A stretch of 64,000 bases of DNA from Alopecurus myosuroides (GCA_028641055.1 CM054057.1:397962541-398026540); one strand, 5' to 3'. Positions 42,470 to 55,496 are shown, counted from the first letter of the stretch. Notes: generated by a model not told the origin, from the letters alone. Numbers and translations: made by a program.

Positions 42470-45400
42470 GTAGTAATAGTATTCACTCAATAAAATAGTT
42501 TTAGCAAACAAGTTTTGAAAACTTCAGAAGTGTTTGAATGCATAAAGATATTGAGAATATAACAGCAAGCTTTAAGGATGGCTTGCCTTGCAGGTACTGA
42601 GGATCCGGGTCTTGCTCGCAACAAGAATGGTAGTAGTACCCTCCTGTCCCGACTATTTCCTCGTTGTTTTCTATCATCGTAAAAACAAAACAAAGCATCC
42701 TATCAGAACCTTACCAATCAACACCTTGACTCATACACCACATACAGCAAGCAAAAACACTCACAAAAATAATATACATGCTCCTAAAATAACTCCACAC
42801 AAATATGCATTAATAACAATAATAATATGCACTACTACTACCACAACTACTATAGTTGAGCTAGTTTATTTTTCAACCAAATGGTATGGAACCAGTGGGT
42901 GTTCCACTAGGTTTTCCATTCCATTTGAGAGGTGTTATGCCTCTGGTCCATCTTGTGTAAACAAAATAATTCATAGTGCAAAAATGTAACTAGCCATTCT
43001 AGTGCAAACCATTAACACTAGCAATAATAATCAAACCTATGCATGCATTTCTAAAAGACTCAAAGTAGCTTACAGAGAAGGAAACAAGTAAATAACAGTA
43101 CCAAAATGGTACTGGATCCAAGTAAAAACATTCCTATAACTAGGATAAAAATCTAGCAAAACATTCCAACACAAGTATTTCATGAAATAAATCTAGAGAT
43201 TTCTACTATGCTCATTTTAGTGCTCAAACAAATACTAAACATGCATGGATTTTTATCATGGACTCTCTGTGAGTAAAACTATCTAAGAACACTCAACATA
43301 TCACTTATACATGCTAGAAAACAGACTGGCATAATCAATCAATGATTTACAAAACAAAACTATCCCTTTTATTTCTAACAGAAACATGCATTTTCTTAGA
43401 TCTGTCACCAAATTAATTCTAGAGCTCAAAAATTTACAAAAATCTAGGAATACATAGATCTATCTAATATCTAACAAATCCAATTGGATTTACCTCAAAA
43501 AGTGCTATAAAATAAATCCTAAAATTCGTAGAACATGCTACTGGTGTTTTACCAAAATGGATACCATTTCAAAATGGTAGCTCACCTTGGGGTGAGGTCA
43601 AGCCCTAATGGTAGATCTAGTCAAGATCTACTCTTGGAATTTTAGTTTGCTCATTTCAGACATTCCATCAAAAAGTTATGCCCTAAACAATCTCACTGAC
43701 AGTCCTCAGTTCATGATTTTTCATTTGTTCATCGTTCATCCAAAACCAGATCTGCTTGTTCCGTCGTTCAAGATTTCGTTCAGGTACCTTTGTGAATTTT
43801 TGCACATTTTATGGCTGAGCTTAACATTTTCATTTTCGAATAAAGTAAACAGCCATATTCTGGATAGTTTGAAAAACAAATAAAAACAGCGCAGTGGGCT
43901 GGTCAACGCCCTGGGGTGCGGCCCAACTGCGCCTGGCGGCCCGCCTCGCTTCCCCGATGCGCGGGAACGGGCGTACCGCTTTGCCGTTTAAGCGTGTCCG
44001 TAGATCTGGAGATCTACGGCGCACGGCCAGCCTTCCTCTCTCTTCCTCGTTCTAAAATTTCTCCGGCGAGGTTCACCGAGAACGGCGGCGAGAGATGGAC
44101 GGAGCTCACCTAGGGGGGTTGCAGGGCCAAGGGAAGAGGTCGGGGAAGTCTCGCGTGGTCGATGCAGTGTAGATGTACAGCAGCAACGGCGCGAGTTCAC
44201 TCCAATCAACGGCGACGCGCTCGGGTGCCGCGGCAGCTCCGACGAGGGTTTCGGCTTCTCTGCAAACGAGGGAAGGTGGCGTGGCTCAGGGTGGCGTTAC
44301 GGAGGTAGGGGAGTTCGTCTATGGTAGTGGTGGAGGCTGCAGTGGTTTGTGGAGGGTGTATTTTTCCTCGTGTTGCCGCGGTGGCCGCGGGAAAAATCCG
44401 GCGATTAGCGCTACCGCGAGCAGCTCGGAGACATTGGGTGGGTTGGGGAGTGACAGTGAGTCGAGGGGGAGATGGTGCACTGGGTTTGAGACTCGGGGGT
44501 GGTTTATATAGAGCTAGCGACGGTGGCGCATGCTCGGGCGTGTCCGTGCGCCCGCGGCGAGCTCGTGCACGCTCTGGCACGGCTAGGGTTGCTTTCTCCG
44601 GGCCCGTGGGAGGTTCCAACGCGACGAGGTGTGCTCGACGACCACTTGCATCGTGCCAGGGCGCGGATTGCACGGGAGAACGCCACTGTGGCTCGGGATA
44701 GGGAGCAGCCTGTCAGGTGCCCATCCCTCCCTCCCGTTTCTCTCCTCTCTGAAGTCACCTCCCTCTCTCTCTCATATTAGTCAAACTCATTGCAAGTTGA
44801 GGTGCAGAGCAGGGAGTGGTTGGGGCCAGCTTCTAGAAGCCCCAATCCATGCTCAAAAAGAATTATTGAGTTAAAAGATATAAGCATTTGAAAAAGGCTC
44901 GAGTTCACTGTTTCTGAATCCAAAAATTCAGTTAAAATTTCAGTTACTGAAATTTTGCTAAGTGTTAAGAAAACAGAGTGGTTAGCTGAAAGTTGGGTTG
45001 TTTTTCAGGCTTTTAAAATTATTTAAATTTTATTTTGCAAGCATGGTTCTGTTAAGCATCTTTAGTACTTTTCAAAACAGCAAAAAGATTTAAATTTGAG
45101 TAACATTTGCTTGGTGAAAAATAAGTGGAAAAGTGTTGCTTGGTTGGTTTGCACTGTTTTCCAAAATGTCACTTTTCTGCCTTATTTCTTAGCATAAAAC
45201 CATCAAGCAAAAAATTGTTTTTGTGATTCCATTTTCTCAACTAGGTCATCCAAAATGTAGTATATATATTCAAGGACACATTGTTGACTTAAAATCTCAC
45301 AATGTGGAATTTTATATTATGAAAAACAAGGGTGCAAAACCCTTACTAGGCTTGTTTTTCAAGCTTGTTTTTATTTGAGAAATGTGTGATTTCACTTTGA

Positions 45401-45692
45401 TTAATTTGTTTTATTAATTCCACTTGACTCAATATTCAAATATAAGTTGTTTTCAACATTGCCACATGGGTTTTGAGTTAGGGTAACAAGGATTACAAAT
45501 ATAGAAAAGAATTCAAAGTGATAAGAACCTCAGAAACAAGTGGTTTGTTTTTAAACAAAAAGGCTTGCTTGCATAGATAGTCATAGCTCAAATACAACAT
45601 GAGGGATTACAAAAGGGCCATAAAAGTTTTTGTTGGATCTAAAAATGTGATTCCTTGTGTGAAAACAAGTGTGCTAAAATTGGGGTGTGACA
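41024..45692 (-). repeat. C 5' LTR
   Basis: It is 4669 bp. The TATA-like site is at about 44502-44512 and the acidic ORF at 41298-41432. Compared with the 3' LTR it carries a longer TA run (about 42438-42469) and an extra about 25 bp at about 43900-43930. Confidence 0.92.
42438..42469. repeat. TA microsatellite, expanded in C 5' LTR
   Basis: About fifteen TA units here against a short interrupted run at 17930-17945 in the 3' LTR, so it grew after insertion. Confidence 0.85.
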
Positions 45693-45697
45693 ATGAG

Positions 45698-47415
45698 GCC
45701 TAAAAAAACACCATGAGGAGATATATAAACGACACCAACACCTTGACCTCTGTCACAAACGGAACAATCAAAATATAACATGCATGGTACTAAAGAAACA
45801 AGGTAAATACTAAAAACATGCTCATTGTCAATCCGATGTTCAACAATAAAATCAGCAACGATTTTGCCTTTCATAGATTTTAGACACTCATAAGCCAAAT
45901 CATATTCAATCAAAACATTATACCATTTACCGATTCTACCACTAAGAATCGGTCTATGCAACATGTATTTAATGACATCGGTTTGACAAGCTACGGTGCA
46001 CATACTAGATAAAAGACAATGTCTTATTTTAGTGCAAGCATAGTATAAGTACAAGCATAATTTTTCAATGAACGTGTACCTTGTCTCCGCATCCAATAAG
46101 TGCCGGCTCAAATAAGTAATAACATGCTTCTTTCCTTCGGTCTCTTGTGTCAAGACATCACCGATAACACCTTCTTCCGCGGCAATATAAAGGCTAGAAG
46201 GCTCTCCATGTTTGGGTGCTCTCAACACCGGAGGAGTAGACAAACAAGTCTTGATATTATCGAATGTCTCCTGTTGTTTTGCCTCCCAAGTAAAATTATC
46301 ATCGCTTTTTAACCGAAGAATGGGAGTGAATGCACTAACTTTCCCGGACAAATTCACTATGAATATCCTCAAATAATTGACCTTGCCAAGGATTTTTTGC
46401 ATATCTTTCTTGCATCTCGAAGCCTGCACTTTTTGGATTGCTTCTATCTTCATGGGATCAATCTCTATGCCATGTTGATGTATAATAAATCCCAAAAATT
46501 TCCCAGCCGATAGTCCAAAAGCACACTTCAAAGGATTCATCTTGAGCCTGTATTTCCTCATCCTCTCAAAAGCCAAACGCAAATCGGCTAAATGTGGTTC
46601 ATCAGCATCCGATTTTACAACAATATCATCAATACAGAGTTCAAGTATTACTCCAAGCAAATCATGAAATATTAAATTCATCCCTCTTTCATATGTGGCA
46701 CCAGCATTACTGTCCACTCAAATAATCCAACAAAACCGGGACAACGAAAGGCCATTTTGAACGCATCCTCTTCCGCCATGAAAATCTGATTGTACCCCGC
46801 ATTACCATCAAGAAAACTGATAACTTTATGCCCAGAAGCATCATTAATAAGCATATCGGCTATTGTCATAGGATACTCATCTTTGGGTGTAGCTCTATTC
46901 AAATCTCTAAAATCAATGCACACTCTCACCTTACCAGAATCTTTCTTCTCCACAGGCACAATATTAGAAATCCAATCCGCATACCTGCAAGGTCTAATAA
47001 AATTAGCTTTAAGCAATCGACCGATCTCTTCCTTGATCCGTTCATACATATTGGGATTAAATTTTCGGGCCAGTTGTTTATAAGGTCTAAAACCAGCCTT
47101 GATAGGTAAATGATGCTCAACTAGCTCTCGGCACAAACCAAGAATCTCATGATACTCCCATGTAAAGCAATCAACATACTCTTTTAGTAGCTCGATTAAT
47201 ACAACTTTATAATCAGCTTTCAAATTTTTGTTTACAAAAGTCGGCCTAGGAATAGAACCATCACCTATGTCCAGTTCTTCTAATAGATCGGCCGATGTAA
47301 AACCTTGTCCCAATTTATCCATGTCATCCAACTCCTCTATAGACTCATACATATCATTCTTATTGGATCGATATTCAACAAGTTGCTTCTTTAACCAATC
47401 TTCGTTGGGATCCAT
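45698..47415 (-). pseudogene. pol: B RT, RNase H and first part of second RNase H
   Basis: RT starts in the block 46678-47415 (ARKFNPNMYERIKEEIGRLL, VCIDFRDLNRATPKDEYPM). A frameshift near 46700 moves to 45674-46717. The active site reads CIDD (LELCIDDIVVKSDADEP) where YVDD or FIDD is usual, so the position before the aspartates is altered but both aspartates remain. RNase H follows (ITYLSRHLLDAETRYTFIEK), and after a linker the archaeal-type RNase H begins with LYFDCSVCDRGQGVGVV. Element C cuts the domain at 45693; the rest is at 16292-16507. Two RNase H domains place B in the Tat branch. Confidence 0.83.
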
Positions 47416-47525
47416 CTAATTTAACTTGTTTGAGAACCGATTACCACCAATCGGCTTTACAGAAACGGGCACGAAGCCATTCCTTGTAGCACTAAGGATA
47501 TCAAAATCTGAAAGGTCTCGCCCTG

Positions 47526-48056
47526 TCAAGCAAGTAGCATTGGATGTTGCCAATCCACCAACGAATCGGCCAAAGCAACGCAAGCCGAATTATCCGCATG
47601 GACAACTTCCACTTCATCATCAATCCATTGTATCAAAAACTGGTGCAAAGTAGATGGCACACATTGATTTGCATGGAGCCAATTGCGGCCTAATATAACA
47701 TTATAATTACATTTCACTTCAGCAACAAAGAAGGCGGTGGCCAAAGTCTTACTTTCCAAGGTAAGCTCCACACTCATGACACCTTTGGCCTTTGTTTTCT
47801 CTTTGCCTTCAAAACCATTAAGCACCATGTTGGTATTCATCAATTCATCTTCATCTAAACCCAATTTCTTTAAGGCCGAATATGGCATAAGATTAACCAC
47901 AACGCCACCGTCAACAAGCATCCTAGCAACCGGCGCTCCATTAATGTGTCCCTTGACATATAGTGGCTTCAAGTGCTTCACCGGTTCTTTTGGCTTCTGA
48001 AAGATGGCATTCTTGGGACCAAAGTCCAGCTGCACTATGTTCCCTTCCTCGTCCAT
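47526..48056 (-). CDS. B protease region
   Basis: A 176-codon open block. The aspartic protease core is ARMLVDGGVVVNLMPYSAL, with DGG in place of DTG/DSG as is usual in Tat elements, and the second motif VILGRNWLHAN near its end. The start Met is internal to the polyprotein. Between it and RT (47416-47525) lies a short linker with a stop. Confidence 0.7.
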   Translation of the reverse strand: MDEEGNIVQLDFGPKNAIFQKPKEPVKHLKPLYVKGHINGAPVARMLVDGGVVVNLMPYSALKKLGLDEDELMNTNMVLNGFEGKEKTKAKGVMSVELTLESKTLATAFFVAEVKCNYNVILGRNWLHANQCVPSTLHQFLIQWIDDEVEVVHADNSACVALADSLVDWQHPMLLA

Positions 48057-48122
48057 GGCACGAAACTATGGAGGAAAATAATAAACCATGTTAATATCCA
48101 TACCTAACCGGATCGGCGTATT

Positions 48123-49147
48123 TTAAAAATCCACTTGCTCTTCATCATCTTCTAATGCGGACGCCGAATCTGGAGTTTCATCAGTTGAGGGAAGTGTGGG
48201 AGGCGTTGTAGATGATGCATCAATGCACATGTCTTCCTTCTCGGATGGCGTAGGAGTTGGTGTGATTTCCATGCGGGTTGCTACCTGAGCATCTTTGTGC
48301 ATCCACATCTTAGCCGGTGTGGGGTGAATTTCATCAAAATAACCATCCCTCCACTTTTCTGCTTCATCTTCGGCCTTTTGTTGATTCCTCATACGTTACG
48401 ACCTCCTCTTCTTAGTTTTAGTCAATCCAGGAGGACACCACTTTGGCTGAGTATATTTAGGATCCCTCGGCTTAGCTTGGCTTGTAATAGCTTCATGATC
48501 ATTAGCCGATGACCTTGGTTGAATAGCCAAAATAAGTTCACTAGAATTAGCCGATTTTTCTCCATCAACCGGCTTCTTGAGCTTCAACTCATGAGAACCT
48601 ATCCAAATGGAACCTGCATTATTATCAAGACCTTGATGCTTGCCAGTTTCCGGAACTTCAGTGGATGGTGACTTAGGGCGCCATACTTTTTGTGCATCCT
48701 TACTTTGAAACGACCGATTTATACCATAGCTCAAGAGGTCTCGAACAGGACAGGTAATTCTATCATGGACAGATTTTCTTGGCGCAGCCCATCCCGGATG
48801 AAAAGCATATGGTGCCATTTGGGGCTGCACCCAGCCTCCGTTGAAGTAATTGGGCTCATAAGGTGGTGGAGCCGTCCATGGTCCCGGCGCCCACTGTCCG
48901 TACGGCCCTTCATAATGTGAATACTCCTCCCTTGGAGGTGACCTTGGATGCTTCATACGTGGTGGTCGGTTGTAAGCTGCTTGGTGTGTATATTTGTTCA
49001 CCAGCATATCAAAGGTTAGCTTGATCTTCTTATATTAAGCATTCTCCTCGTTCTTCTTCCACTTGCCAACCTTCGGATTCTTCGGTTTGATGATGTTGGC
49101 ACGAGCTTCTCCTTGAGCTTGTTGTTGCCCCCTGGGTGTAGGATTTT
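48123..49147 (-). pseudogene. B linker between gag and protease
   Basis: Two open blocks (48396-49007 and 48123-48392) encode a proline-, tyrosine- and tryptophan-rich segment (YGQWAPGPWTAPPPYEPNYF) followed by polar and acidic sequence. It has no known domain; its position fits the gag-protease linker of Tat elements. Frames change near 48393 and 49010-49150. Confidence 0.55.
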
Positions 49148-51097
49148 TTATAGTGATCTCCAATGCCTCCTTGCCATCGGGTTGCTTGTCAAGAACAATC
49201 TCCTTCCCGAGGCCTTCCCATTCTCCTTGCTATTCCTGGGGTCACCAACAACAACATTATTTTTGTTAGCGAATTCGGCCACTCCAGGCCGAATTAGCAC
49301 CTTCTTCCCATGCAGCTCCAAAGTGTTCATCGGAAATGGCTGCTTGTCAATTGGCATATCGGCAAAGCTTAAACGTCCATCATCAATAGACGATTGTATC
49401 TGTTGCCGAAAAACATTGCAATCATTATTAGCATGAGAAAAATAATTATGATACTTGCAATAAGCACGCCGTTTTAACTCCTCAAACGGCGGTAAAGTAT
49501 GAGACATTCTAATCAATTTTTTCTTTAACATAGCATCAAATATTCTATCACATTTGGCTACATCAAAACTAAATTTTATCTCATCTTCACGATTTTTGCG
49601 AATTGGGTTAAGAACATCACAAGTATAAGGTTTGGCCTTTGAAGGCCAAACAAATTCAGCAGCATAAACATCGGACTCATCGTCCGAATTCTCACTACTA
49701 TACTCAACCATATTAAAGCGAGGACGATCATATTTAGAATTATGCTCAATTTTTGTTTGTTTGCTTTGCCTTTCTTGAGCCAAAGCTCTTTGCAAAACTT
49801 GGTTGACATTTAAAAACTCATATTCTTCAATTATCTCTTTAATGTGAGTTCTTAAACTATTAAGCACCAAGTCTACCATGACTCTTTCAGAATCACTATG
49901 CTATAATATCGGTTTTTAGTATCTCTAAATCTTTTGACATAATCGATGACCGATTCATCATGCTTTTGCCTAACCGCTGTACGATGTGACAATTTTAACT
50001 CATTATCCCTGCTAGAAAAATGCTCATGGAATTTCTTTTCTAAATGATACCAAGTATTAATAGAACCATGGGGTAAACAAGAAAACCATGAAAAAAGCGG
50101 TACCAGTTAAAGACAAAGGAAATAAACGCACTTTCAAAGGATCACTATTACCAGCTTCCCCTAATTGTGCTAGATATTGACTAACGTGTTCCCAATTTAT
50201 GTTACTATCTACTTCGTTTAATTTAGCAAAATCTGGTACCCTATAACATTGAGGGTATGGTAAAGCATCAAAATATTCCGGATAAGGCTTTTGATACATC
50301 CGGCTTACTGGCTTCGGCTCAATTCCGAAGTTATCATAAAACATCTTTTGCAATTCCGCCCTTAAAGTGGCCATGTTTTCATCTACCATGTGCGAAGTTG
50401 TTTGCAGTAATGATGCATGCATATTAGTGCTAGTAGTAATTGGATTCATCCGCACAATTGATGTTGAATTGAAATTCGCCGATGTGACTGTAGCCAAAGG
50501 TTGTGTGACTTGATTCGGCAGTGCTGCCAAATAAGGCATACTTCTAATAGGAGTGGGACATTCTAGCGCATTCACAAGTTGACTATCTTGGGTATAGTAA
50601 AGATTCATCGACGAATTATGTGGGACTGCCGATGAACTAGGATTTTCTGTAGTTGCTTTTGCACCAATACTACTAGGATTATTTTTACCAGCTTTTATAT
50701 ATTCTAACATAGCATCATAATCTTGGCGACTAGACTCAGTAGCGTAATGATTAATGGATGCTAATTGATCTTTAGAAAATACTCCATTACTTACAGAGGG
50801 TTCGGCTAGGTCGCCGATCATTGGTGGAAGCTTGGCCTTCCCCAGTGAGGGGATAGCACCTTGGCGATCCTTCTTGAAGCTTGCAAGGAAATCTTCAACG
50901 TCTTTCTTCTCTTGCTTCTTCTTAAAAGTCTCGAACTCCTCCTTACACTGCTTCTCTAGCGCATCAAGTTGATCTTGACGCTACATTTTTAGCGTCTCAA
51001 AAGCTTGGCGTTGGTCTGCCGAAAGATCATCGAAGCTAGGCTTGATGATGTTTTCGGCATTAATCTCAGAGGGCGGGGGAATCTTGTCGTCCGACAT
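49148..51097 (-). pseudogene. gag: B gag, decayed
   Basis: The likely start is ATG 51097 (MSDDKIPPPSEINAENI), nine bases after the PBS region. A helical, Lys/Glu-rich N-terminus contains an in-frame TAG at 50981-50983 (probably CAG). From 50821 the frame runs to 50057 with the capsid motif EHVSQYLAQLGEAG and LKVRLFPLSLTGTAFF. An extra T in a T run near 50090 shifts the frame. The last block, 49148-49879, holds a Cys/His motif, CKYHNYFSHANNDC, which replaces the zinc knuckle in this branch. Gag would form the particle; it is not translatable here. Confidence 0.8.
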
Positions 51098-51105
51098 GAT
51101 GATCT

Positions 51106-51123
51106 TCCCCGACGGAGTCGCCA
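51106..51123 (-). other. B primer binding site, not tRNA-Met
   Basis: The complement TGGCGACTCCGTCGGGGA starts with the invariant TGG and lies seven bases from the LTR end. It differs from the Met-type sites of C, D and F. I have not determined the tRNA. Confidence 0.65.
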
Positions 51124-51130
51124 AAAAGTG

Positions 51131-52436
51131 TGTTGACACACGAACACGTCACGTGTAGCCTTGGCGTTGAGCGCGATACACAAGACACGTCGCCGACGGA
51201 TGCTCGCCGGAAGCGCGATACGCAAGACAATCCGGCGGGCGCTTTTGAGGACCCGAAACCCCACGCGGCCGGGAGGGACACCGTCTGGACGCGCGGCAGT
51301 GATGGGCTGCCCTAGGTCGGTTTGCCCTTCTCAAGGCTTTCGTAGAGCAAAGCTCTCTTGCACGAAGAACGCCGACGAACGAAGAAGAAGATAACTAGGG
51401 TTAGGGATGAAGTTTGTAGATGGTTTTTTGCGACTGTGTATTGTTATTCAATCGGTCGTCACCCCTTATGTATATAAGAGGCGGCTGGATTTCCCGTGCA
51501 AGTAAAAGACTTGGATTCACCTCCAAAAGCCCTAATTTGCATCCAATTCGGATGTTTCACTCGAACCTTCGAAAACTGTTCGGTCTGAAAACTGGCTGCA
51601 CCTTGCGGGTCGTTTGCGAGTCAGTAAACAAGCTCAAATAGAAATAATGTAGAAGACAAAGTTGTTAGCCTCGAAAATACGAAGAACTTTGATGTTTTAT
51701 GTTTTTCATATGACATCATCTTGAAGACTTAATTGTATCTGCACTTATGCGTTTTTGAATCGAATATGAATCTGTCAATTCTGACACATCCGTATTTTCC
51801 AGATTCAAGGTAGTAAACGACCTCCGATCAAAATCTCGTATAAGACAAAGTTGTTCGCCTCAAAAAAACGAAGAACTTTCGTGTGATGCGTTTTTTCATA
51901 TGAAACCTCCTGATATGTCTTATGGTCTCGTCAACATCAGAAGTTTTCCCAAGCCGTGATTTCTGAGACTACTTAGGACATGTCCTATGTCGTGTCATTT
52001 TTGAACTGAAAACTGCGAGCATATCATCTTGCGGGTCATTTTCGAGGCTCTAAACAATCTCAGATGAAAATCCCGTAGAAGACAAAGTTGTTCGCCTAAA
52101 AAATACGAAGAACTTTCATTCGATGTGTTTTTTCATCCAATGCATCTTGATATGTCTTTTGGCCTCGTTAAGATCGCAAATTTCCATTGCTACGAACGCA
52201 CCGCTGAGACTACCTAGGACATGTCCTAGTTCGTGTCTGTTTTGGCCTGATAATTCTGAGCTGGCCTAGGACATGTCGTATCATGTGTCTTTTTTGGCCT
52301 TTGAATGTGTGAGCCGATCTAGGACATGTCCTTGGTTGCAACTTTTTTGTCTTTTGAAAGTCTGAGCCGAACTAGGACATTTCCTATGTTGCAGCTATTT
52401 TTGAATAAAAACATAAAGCCAAAATAGTTGTCAACA
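51131..52436 (-). repeat. B 5' LTR
   Basis: It is 1306 bp, partner of 13709-15013, with the same repeat-filled U3. The palindrome copies at about 52267 and 52373 carry point changes (GGACATGTCG, GGACATTTCC). Confidence 0.9.
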
Positions 52437-52441
52437 GTGTG
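52437..52441. other. Right TSD of element B (GTGTG)
   Basis: It matches 13704-13708. A's integrase is interrupted at this point. Confidence 0.9.
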
Positions 52442-53469
52442 GCTTTGGTGCAAATTTTTGTCAAGCTTCACATCTCTCGACAAGCTTCTCTGCATCTCTG
52501 GCTGTTGTGAGCGAGTAAAATCCTGCTCAAATTGCTTTCTCCATGATGGCTCTCCAGCTGGCGTGGTGCCCGCAATCTCCTTGGTGTATGTCCCGCAGCA
52601 GTTCCTTTTCCATCCTCTGGTGCGATGCACCTTTGGAAGACTCCTGAAATACTTTGCTTGTACAGCTCATTGTCTATCACTCGAAAGGATTTGTTGCGCC
52701 TCCCTATTTGCCTTGCTTCTGAAAGATTATCTGGGAGCTGCTGTCAAAGCAGGTAATCCAGATACTTGTGGGTCCAATCTGGCTCTATCAGGAAAACTTG
52801 CCTCGAGATGTGGTCTATGGAAGCGATGAGCGCACTTTACCAGCCGTCTTTTGGGAGTATTTCGGTGGATGTCTCTGATGGCTGCTTGAGCTTGATGGAT
52901 TGCCTGTTGATTTTCTCCAAGTATAGTCCTGGGGGTATCAGTGCATTTGTCGACCCGATATTTGTCAGTCTGTCTGATTCTTCATTGCTTGACCGTGCTA
53001 TGTGTTGCAGCTTGCAGCCTTTGAAACTTCCTTCTAGCAGATTGTACATGTTGTGGTATGCGATCATTTTGTCTGCGATTGTGTCACACTCTTTCATCGT
53101 CTGTTGCACGATGAGGTTGGAGTCTCCATATATAATCAAGTGAGTGGCTCCGCAGGCTAGTGTCATCTTCACTCCGTGTAGGAGCGCCTCATACTCCGTG
53201 TCATTGTTGGATGCTATATCATTTGCTGGAAAGTCTAGCCGCAAAACATACCGGAGTTTGTCTCCTCTCCGTGATATCAGTACGACTCTGGCTCCCGCGT
53301 CTTTGTTCCTCTTGGACCCGTCAAAATACATGATCCATGAGCTGGAGTACTCGGGAGGTCCTAGGGTTTGGAGTTTGTCCACTCTGAAAGGAAGTTTGCG
53401 ACTATCTGTGATTTCAGCACATCGCGTCCCTTGTAAATTATGTACCAGGCTCCTAGCTCTATGCTCCAC
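52442..53469 (-). pseudogene. A second RNase H and integrase zinc domain
   Basis: The archaeal-type RNase H is at 52837-53469: WIMYFDGSKRNKDAGARVVL, NDTEYEALLHGVKMTL and IIYGDSNLIVQQTMKE keep its catalytic acidic residues. Then, in changing frames, the integrase zinc module is visible with GDCGHHASWRA and LVERCEA; the second cysteine codon is a TGA at 52461-52463. Element B follows immediately. There is also a stop in the segment AIMEKAI. Confidence 0.75.
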
Positions 53470-54902
53470 TTGGGTCTTCTTCCTGGGCCATAGGGTTGTT
53501 CATGATTGTCCTGAGTGATATGTTGTTTAACACCTTCACGGTGTGCTATTAGTAGTAGTGTTTGAGATTTCAAGCTGTGAAGACGACTCCATACGCCAAC
53601 TTATGGTAGTGCGGATATCGTTGTTTGCTAGCCGAGAGTACCTTGCTGAGGTAGTGGATTGTCCTTTAACCCCATGCGTCGTTTCATCCTCAGGCCTTTC
53701 CACCACAAGCACTATGCGGACTACCTGATTAGTGGCGGTTAGGTATAGGTACAGAGGTTCTCTATCTTGATGTGTGGCTAGCACTTTCCTGCTCGACAAT
53801 GCTCTCTTGATATCTTCGAACGCCTTCTTTGCTCGGGTGTCCACTCGAATTTATCAATTTTCTTCAGCAGCTTGTAGAATGGAAGGGCCTTCTCGCCTAG
53901 CCTTGCGATGAATCTACTAAGAGCCACCAATCGGCCCGCTAGCTGTTGGACTCCCCGGAGGTTTGTCGGCTCTTTCATCATCAGGATTGCTTTGATTTTC
54001 TCCGAGTGGGCTTCTATTCCTCGAGTTGACACCCAGGTAGCCGAGAAACTGTCATGCGGGTACACCAAAGATGCACCTCGTCGGTTTTAGCTTGATTTAG
54101 TAGACGTTGAGGGCATCGGATGTTTCTTTGATATCTTCGAGGAGCGTGGCTTCTACTCGGGTTTTGATGACTATGTCGTCCACGTAAACTTGGACATTCA
54201 TGCAAATTAGCTTCGCGAGACATTTCTGCATGCAATGCTGATATGTCGCGCCTGCGTTCTTGAGCCCGAAGGGAATAGTTGTGTAGCAGTATACACCATA
54301 CGGTGTGATGAATGTTGTATTTTCCTCGTCTTCCTCCTTCATTTTAATCTGGTTATATCCCGAGTAGGCATCAAGGAAGGAGAGGTGCTGGCAGCCTGCT
54401 GTGGAGTCAATTATTTGGTCGATCTGCATGAGGGGGAATTTATCCTTGGGGAAGTGCTTGTTTAACGACGTATAGTCGATACAAGTGTGAAGAATGTTGG
54501 TGTTCTTCTTTGGGACCAGCACCGGGTTTGCTAACCAGGTGGAAATCTTGATATCTCTTACGAACTTTGTCGCAAGGAGTCAATTGACTTCCTCTCCGAG
54601 TGCTAGGCTCTTTGGCTCGGAGAAGCGGAAGGTGGTCTGCTTGAAAGGTTTTGCGTATGGGTACACTTCTAGTGAGTGATCGACAAACTTTCTGAAAATT
54701 CCTGGCATATCAGATGGCTGGCAGGAAAAAATTTCTTAGTATTCATAGAGGAGCTCGACGAGTGCGCTTTAATATGCGGGAGAAAATCTTGTCGAGACCA
54801 TCACCGTCTTCGATGAATCTGTCAGGTGGACCCGATGCTTTCGGGTATCCTTGCTGGAGTCAAACTCGAGGTCTTGAGAGATCCTCTTCCTTAGGGGGGA
54901 GC
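53361..54902 (-). pseudogene. pol: A reverse transcriptase and RNase H, decayed
   Basis: RT lies at 54097-54522 and upstream in the same strand to about 54700: NPVLVPKKNTNILHTCIDYT, FLDAYSGYNQIKMKEEDEE, IPFGLKNAGATYQHCMQK and an intact active site YVDD (VQVYVDDIVIKT). Frameshifts lie near 54100 and 53840. RT thumb and connection follow at 53778-54068 (LRGVQQLAGRLVALSRF) and RNase H at 53361-53844. The region 54700-54902 has N-terminal RT sequence with stops. Confidence 0.8.
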
Positions 54903-55496
54903 TTATTTCTGGTTTTCATGAGTTCTTCCAGTTCCACTTGATCCCGGAAGATTTTGCGATCTTGTGGAAATCTGCTCGCACTTGTCTGATTTCTGGAAGT
55001 CTCTGTTCACCGTGATTGTCCCGTATAGTCCTGGGAGCTTCAACTTGAGGTATGCATAATGTGGTACTGCCAGGAATCTTTCGAACGCGGTTCGGCCAAG
55101 AATGGTGTGGTACTGTGATGGAAAATCGACTACCTCAAAGTCGAGGAACTCCCTTCTGTAATTTCCTGGATCCCCGAGTATGACTTCCAGGTTGATCGAG
55201 TCCAACGGTCGGATTGGTTTGTCTTGAACTATGCCATGAAATAACGTCTATGACTCAGCGAGTCCATACAAGTTCTAATTCATTTTGCGGAATATATTCT
55301 CATATATGATGTTTATTCCACTGCCTCCATCCATGAATACTCTGTTCAGGTTGTAGTTTCCTATCTGGACGTGGATGACTAGTGTTGCGTGTCCTGGCAT
55401 GTACACCCGAGGTGAGTGATCCTCTCTAGAGAAGGTAATATGTCGCTCCGACCCCTTGAGGTACTCTGTTCTGGCCGGTGGCGCTTGTACTGCCAT
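54903..55496 (-). pseudogene. A protease, decayed
   Basis: The block 55275-55496 has the protease core NRVFMDGGSGINIIYENIF (DGG form). After a stop and frame change, 54903-55205 has FPSQYHTILGRTAFERFLA with the ILGR motif and YLKLKLPG. The order and spacing match Tat proteases. Confidence 0.75.

Larger units (their letters stand above)
16513..45692 (-). mobile_element. Element C, chromodomain gypsy (Tekay/Del-like) with 4.6-kb LTRs
   Basis: LTRs at 16513-21135 (3') and 41024-45692 (5') start TGTCACACC and end CTCTACA on the minus strand. A PBS for initiator tRNA-Met, a pre-gag ORF, gag, pol with chromodomain and a polypurine tract complete the element. Without D it measures about 15.3 kb. 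D interrupts gag at 25137/39026. Pol has two in-frame stops and one frameshift, the pre-gag ORF has two stops. Confidence 0.92.
13709..52436 (-). mobile_element. Element B, Tat-type Ty3/gypsy inserted in A
   Basis: LTRs at 13709-15013 and 51131-52436 have the inverted termini TGTTGACA/TGTCAACA and a 5-bp TSD. Internally on the minus strand: PBS, gag, protease, RT, RNase H and second RNase H up to element C, then after C the rest of that RNase H and integrase. The two LTRs differ at about 21 of the first 250 bases (about 8%, counted by eye), so B is much older than C and D. Gag and RT carry stops and frameshifts. Confidence 0.9.
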
